Made by a program: the position numbers and the translations under genes. From Dasyornis broadbenti (Eukaryota > Chordata > Aves > Passeriformes > Dasyornithidae), in assembly GCA_013397935.1 (NCBI GenBank), contig VZRN01011462.1:64296-128295 (forward strand): a stretch of DNA of 64,000 bases, given 5' to 3'. The notes under the pieces are model-generated. The model worked only from the letters and a program-made list of their open reading frames with translations, did not search any database and was not told the DNA's origin. Below are positions 61,721-64,000 of the stretch, in pieces. How positions within the stretch are numbered: the first letter of the stretch is position 1; every line of letters starts with the position of its first letter.

Positions 61721-64000
61721 GAGAATGGCAAGATTTTGATAAGTGAGAGTAATGCATCTCAAAACACAGATGGGAGGAGAGGAGCCTTTCCCCTTCTCCT
61801 GCCTGGCACGCCTGGTGCCGTGCTCCCTGGTCCGATGCAAGGCTGCAGCTGGGTACAGAGCTGTGCTTTGTTCTCCTCTCCCCCTGCCCCACTCTCCTGG
61901 GGAGGTGGTAGCCTAGGCTGTGCCCCTTCTGCTACACTCCTGGGAGGGTTCAGTTTTGACAAATAAACCTCGAGGACAAAGGAGCTGGAAGGCCATGGGA
62001 AGCAGGTGACAGCAGTCTACTCCCAGGGCTTGGTGGTTTTACAGGCAGATTGGCTTCAGCCATAGGGTGGGAATGTGCAGGTGGAGGCAGGGGCAGAAGC
62101 AGAGTAGCACAAGAAGGCATGAGGCAGGAAATGCTCCCAGTAACATTGATGTGGTGGTGGTGGTGGTGGTATATGTCTGCATGCACAGAGGCAGGGTGCA
62201 CTCACAAATGTTACATTTTTTGGTTCTTGAGTGACTGTTACTGCAAAGAGAGGTAACTATCTGTGAGTACTTTATAATATGGAAGTGTGTTAATTAGCTC
62301 AAACCTGGAAGAAAGGGAGGGGGCATTTTGTTTAGCTGAGGTGTGCTCCCGCTGGAAGAGAAAGCAGCCAGAGACTCAAAACAAATTTTATATACAATTT
62401 CCCTAGGTTACAATTCAAACCCTCCCCCAAATCCTTCTTCTACAGTAAAAATAAGAAAACTGAAACCAAACCACCTACGTCTTATTGCATTAACACAGCC
62501 AGACAGTCCTGGGGGTATGAAGTAGAGCACCAAGTGCATATACTGCTGGGTGGGAATGACGCAGATGCTGCTCTTGAATGAGACGCCACTGCCTGCACTC
62601 GAATTTTCTGAGTTACATAATGAACCCAAGCACTGCAGTCTATCTGGTAGGAAAGGGCCAAGAAGAACAAATATGGATCTCATTCTCACCTGATGAGTTT
62701 TGCTTGTGGGTAAACAGGCCTGGGACCCCAGCATTCATGTCAGACAATGCAGTTGTTATCACAAGGAATATGAGAAGAATGAATATTTCTGTACTTCAGT
62801 TGCTTAACTAAGAATGACTTCCAGGGTGAAATGTCTCCACTGTTTGCAGGGAAGGGCAAACAGTAAGGCTGTGTATTTTGTTTGATGTTTGTCTAGTAGA
62901 GTGATTTCTTCTTGTACTATGATTTTTGGTTTATTAGTGCTTAAAATGGGAGCTTTTTTAAGCAGCCGTATAACCAGACTCTATAGTAATATTGTCCAAT
63001 GACTAAAAATAGCCTCTTACATGGGAGGAGAAACTATGAGTTTACAGTGAAGAACAAATCCTTTAAATGCTATCCAGGAAAGGATAGACAACTGATTTGG
63101 AGTGAAGAATATTAAAATATCATCATTGTTGTGTATCATGTCCTGTCCCAATACTTTCTCCCAAAACTTCAGTTCCTGAAAAGTGTAAAGATGCTGCTCC
63201 TGTGAGGTTGCTGCTGCTATGTTCTCCAGATGTCTGAAAAGGTGCCTCTACCTGAGACTGATGTCTGCAGGCTAAATGCATGACCAGGTGTGCCGTGGGA
63301 TGCAGGAGGCTCAGGAAGCCAGAGTGCTATTTCTGGCTTTGTCAAGGTTCTGGCTCATGACCTGGGAAAAGGCACGCAGCCTCTCCCTGCCTGTGTTTCC
63401 TTTCCTGTTTATACAGCCTGCACACCCTTCAGGCACAGTCTTCTCTGACTGCTTTCCATATTGAAGGTCATCTTCTCCTCATCTCTGGAGGGCTGTGGCC
63501 CTTAATGTGTGATAGCGGATAAATTAAGAGATACAGAGGTCCTTCATGACCCCAGTCAGGGATTTGCCTGTGAACAGCAAACACAGTTACTCTTTCCTGT
63601 GAATAATAGATATTTCTTTCTCTCATGACTCTTCTTTTCCCCAGTTGAATTGCTTTGATCTAAGTTCCAGAGAATTATTAATATAGTAGCCATTGCATAT
63701 TTTTTTTTAAGTCAGAGTGAACTTGAGAAGGCAAGATGCTGAAACAATAATGTGTTGCATATATCCCTCTTGATGATTAGAATACTTTATGAAACTAACC
63801 TGTGGTATGGAGTAGTGACAACAATTCATGTGCAAGTAATAATAATCCAGAAAAGAGTACCATGTTAGGGGAAAATACCTCACCAGCAGCCCAAGATAGG
63901 TGAGGCAGCTGCATTGCCAGGCCCAGCCAGCAGGGAGACTAACAATATCTTTTCCCAGGCGTTAGTAAAGGCTGCATGCTTCTCCCTTTTCTGACTGAGC
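61721..64000. other. Non-coding right end
   Basis: Mixed composition, with a more GC-rich patch at 61780-61960. Overlapping frames on both strands there are chance. Beyond the (GTG)n repeat no exon, repeat family or RNA gene is recognised. Confidence 0.5.
62151..62170 (+). repeat. (GTG)n microsatellite
   Basis: About 6.7 perfect GTG units. Confidence 0.97.

Noticed and set aside
1..64000. CRISPR arrays, operons, tRNA, rRNA, prophage or plasmid genes
   Set aside because: Looked for and not seen. The repeats, CpG islands and splice signals are those of a vertebrate nuclear genome.

Overview
This window looks like nuclear DNA from a bird. The clearest evidence is four copies of the CR1 LINE retroposon, the main interspersed repeat of avian genomes, at 1-789, 26624-27127, 32290-32660 and about 39285-39800. 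All four lie on the minus strand. Other signs are long AT-rich non-coding stretches, short microsatellites, three small CpG islands and two runs of N (42291-42368 and 60282-60383) at low-complexity sequence in a draft assembly. There is no prokaryotic or organellar organisation, and I found no CRISPR array, rRNA or tRNA. No complete protein-coding gene can be recognised. Most long open frames here look like chance, CpG-island or CR1 shadows.

Layout. 1-9.5 kb: a CR1 fragment with part of its reverse transcriptase frame still open, then non-coding DNA with an 18-bp palindrome at 5406 that reads as a four-unit heat-shock element. 9.5-12.3 kb: a TATA/E-box cluster near 10.3 kb and a small CpG island at 11.83-12.0 kb, where two YY1-type motifs overlap two minus-strand start codons. 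15.4-18.6 kb: three plus-strand stretches with good splice acceptors and matching phases that read like exons of one gene. The last is broken by frame changes and stops, so I treat it as a possible decayed gene of unknown identity. An LTR-like segment follows at about 18.69-18.94 kb. 26.6-27.9 kb: a CR1 copy next to the strongest CpG island, which carries six ACGT-core motifs. 28-50 kb: non-coding sequence with two CR1 copies and one gap. 50.3-50.7 kb: a CpG island ending in a well-formed candidate first exon on the plus strand, whose first ATG is followed at once by an AGG|GTGAGT donor. 50.7-64 kb: probably intron or intergenic, with long T-runs, a gap and an enhancer-like block at 60.9-61.7 kb.

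How parts may relate. If the 50.3 kb island is a real promoter, the DNA to its right is intron 1 of a gene whose other exons lie mostly or wholly outside the window. The 11.9 kb and 27.5 kb islands are candidate promoters without recognised coding exons. Everything about promoters, exons and enhancers rests on motif and splice-site reading and is inference. The CR1, microsatellite, palindrome and gap calls are read directly from the sequence.
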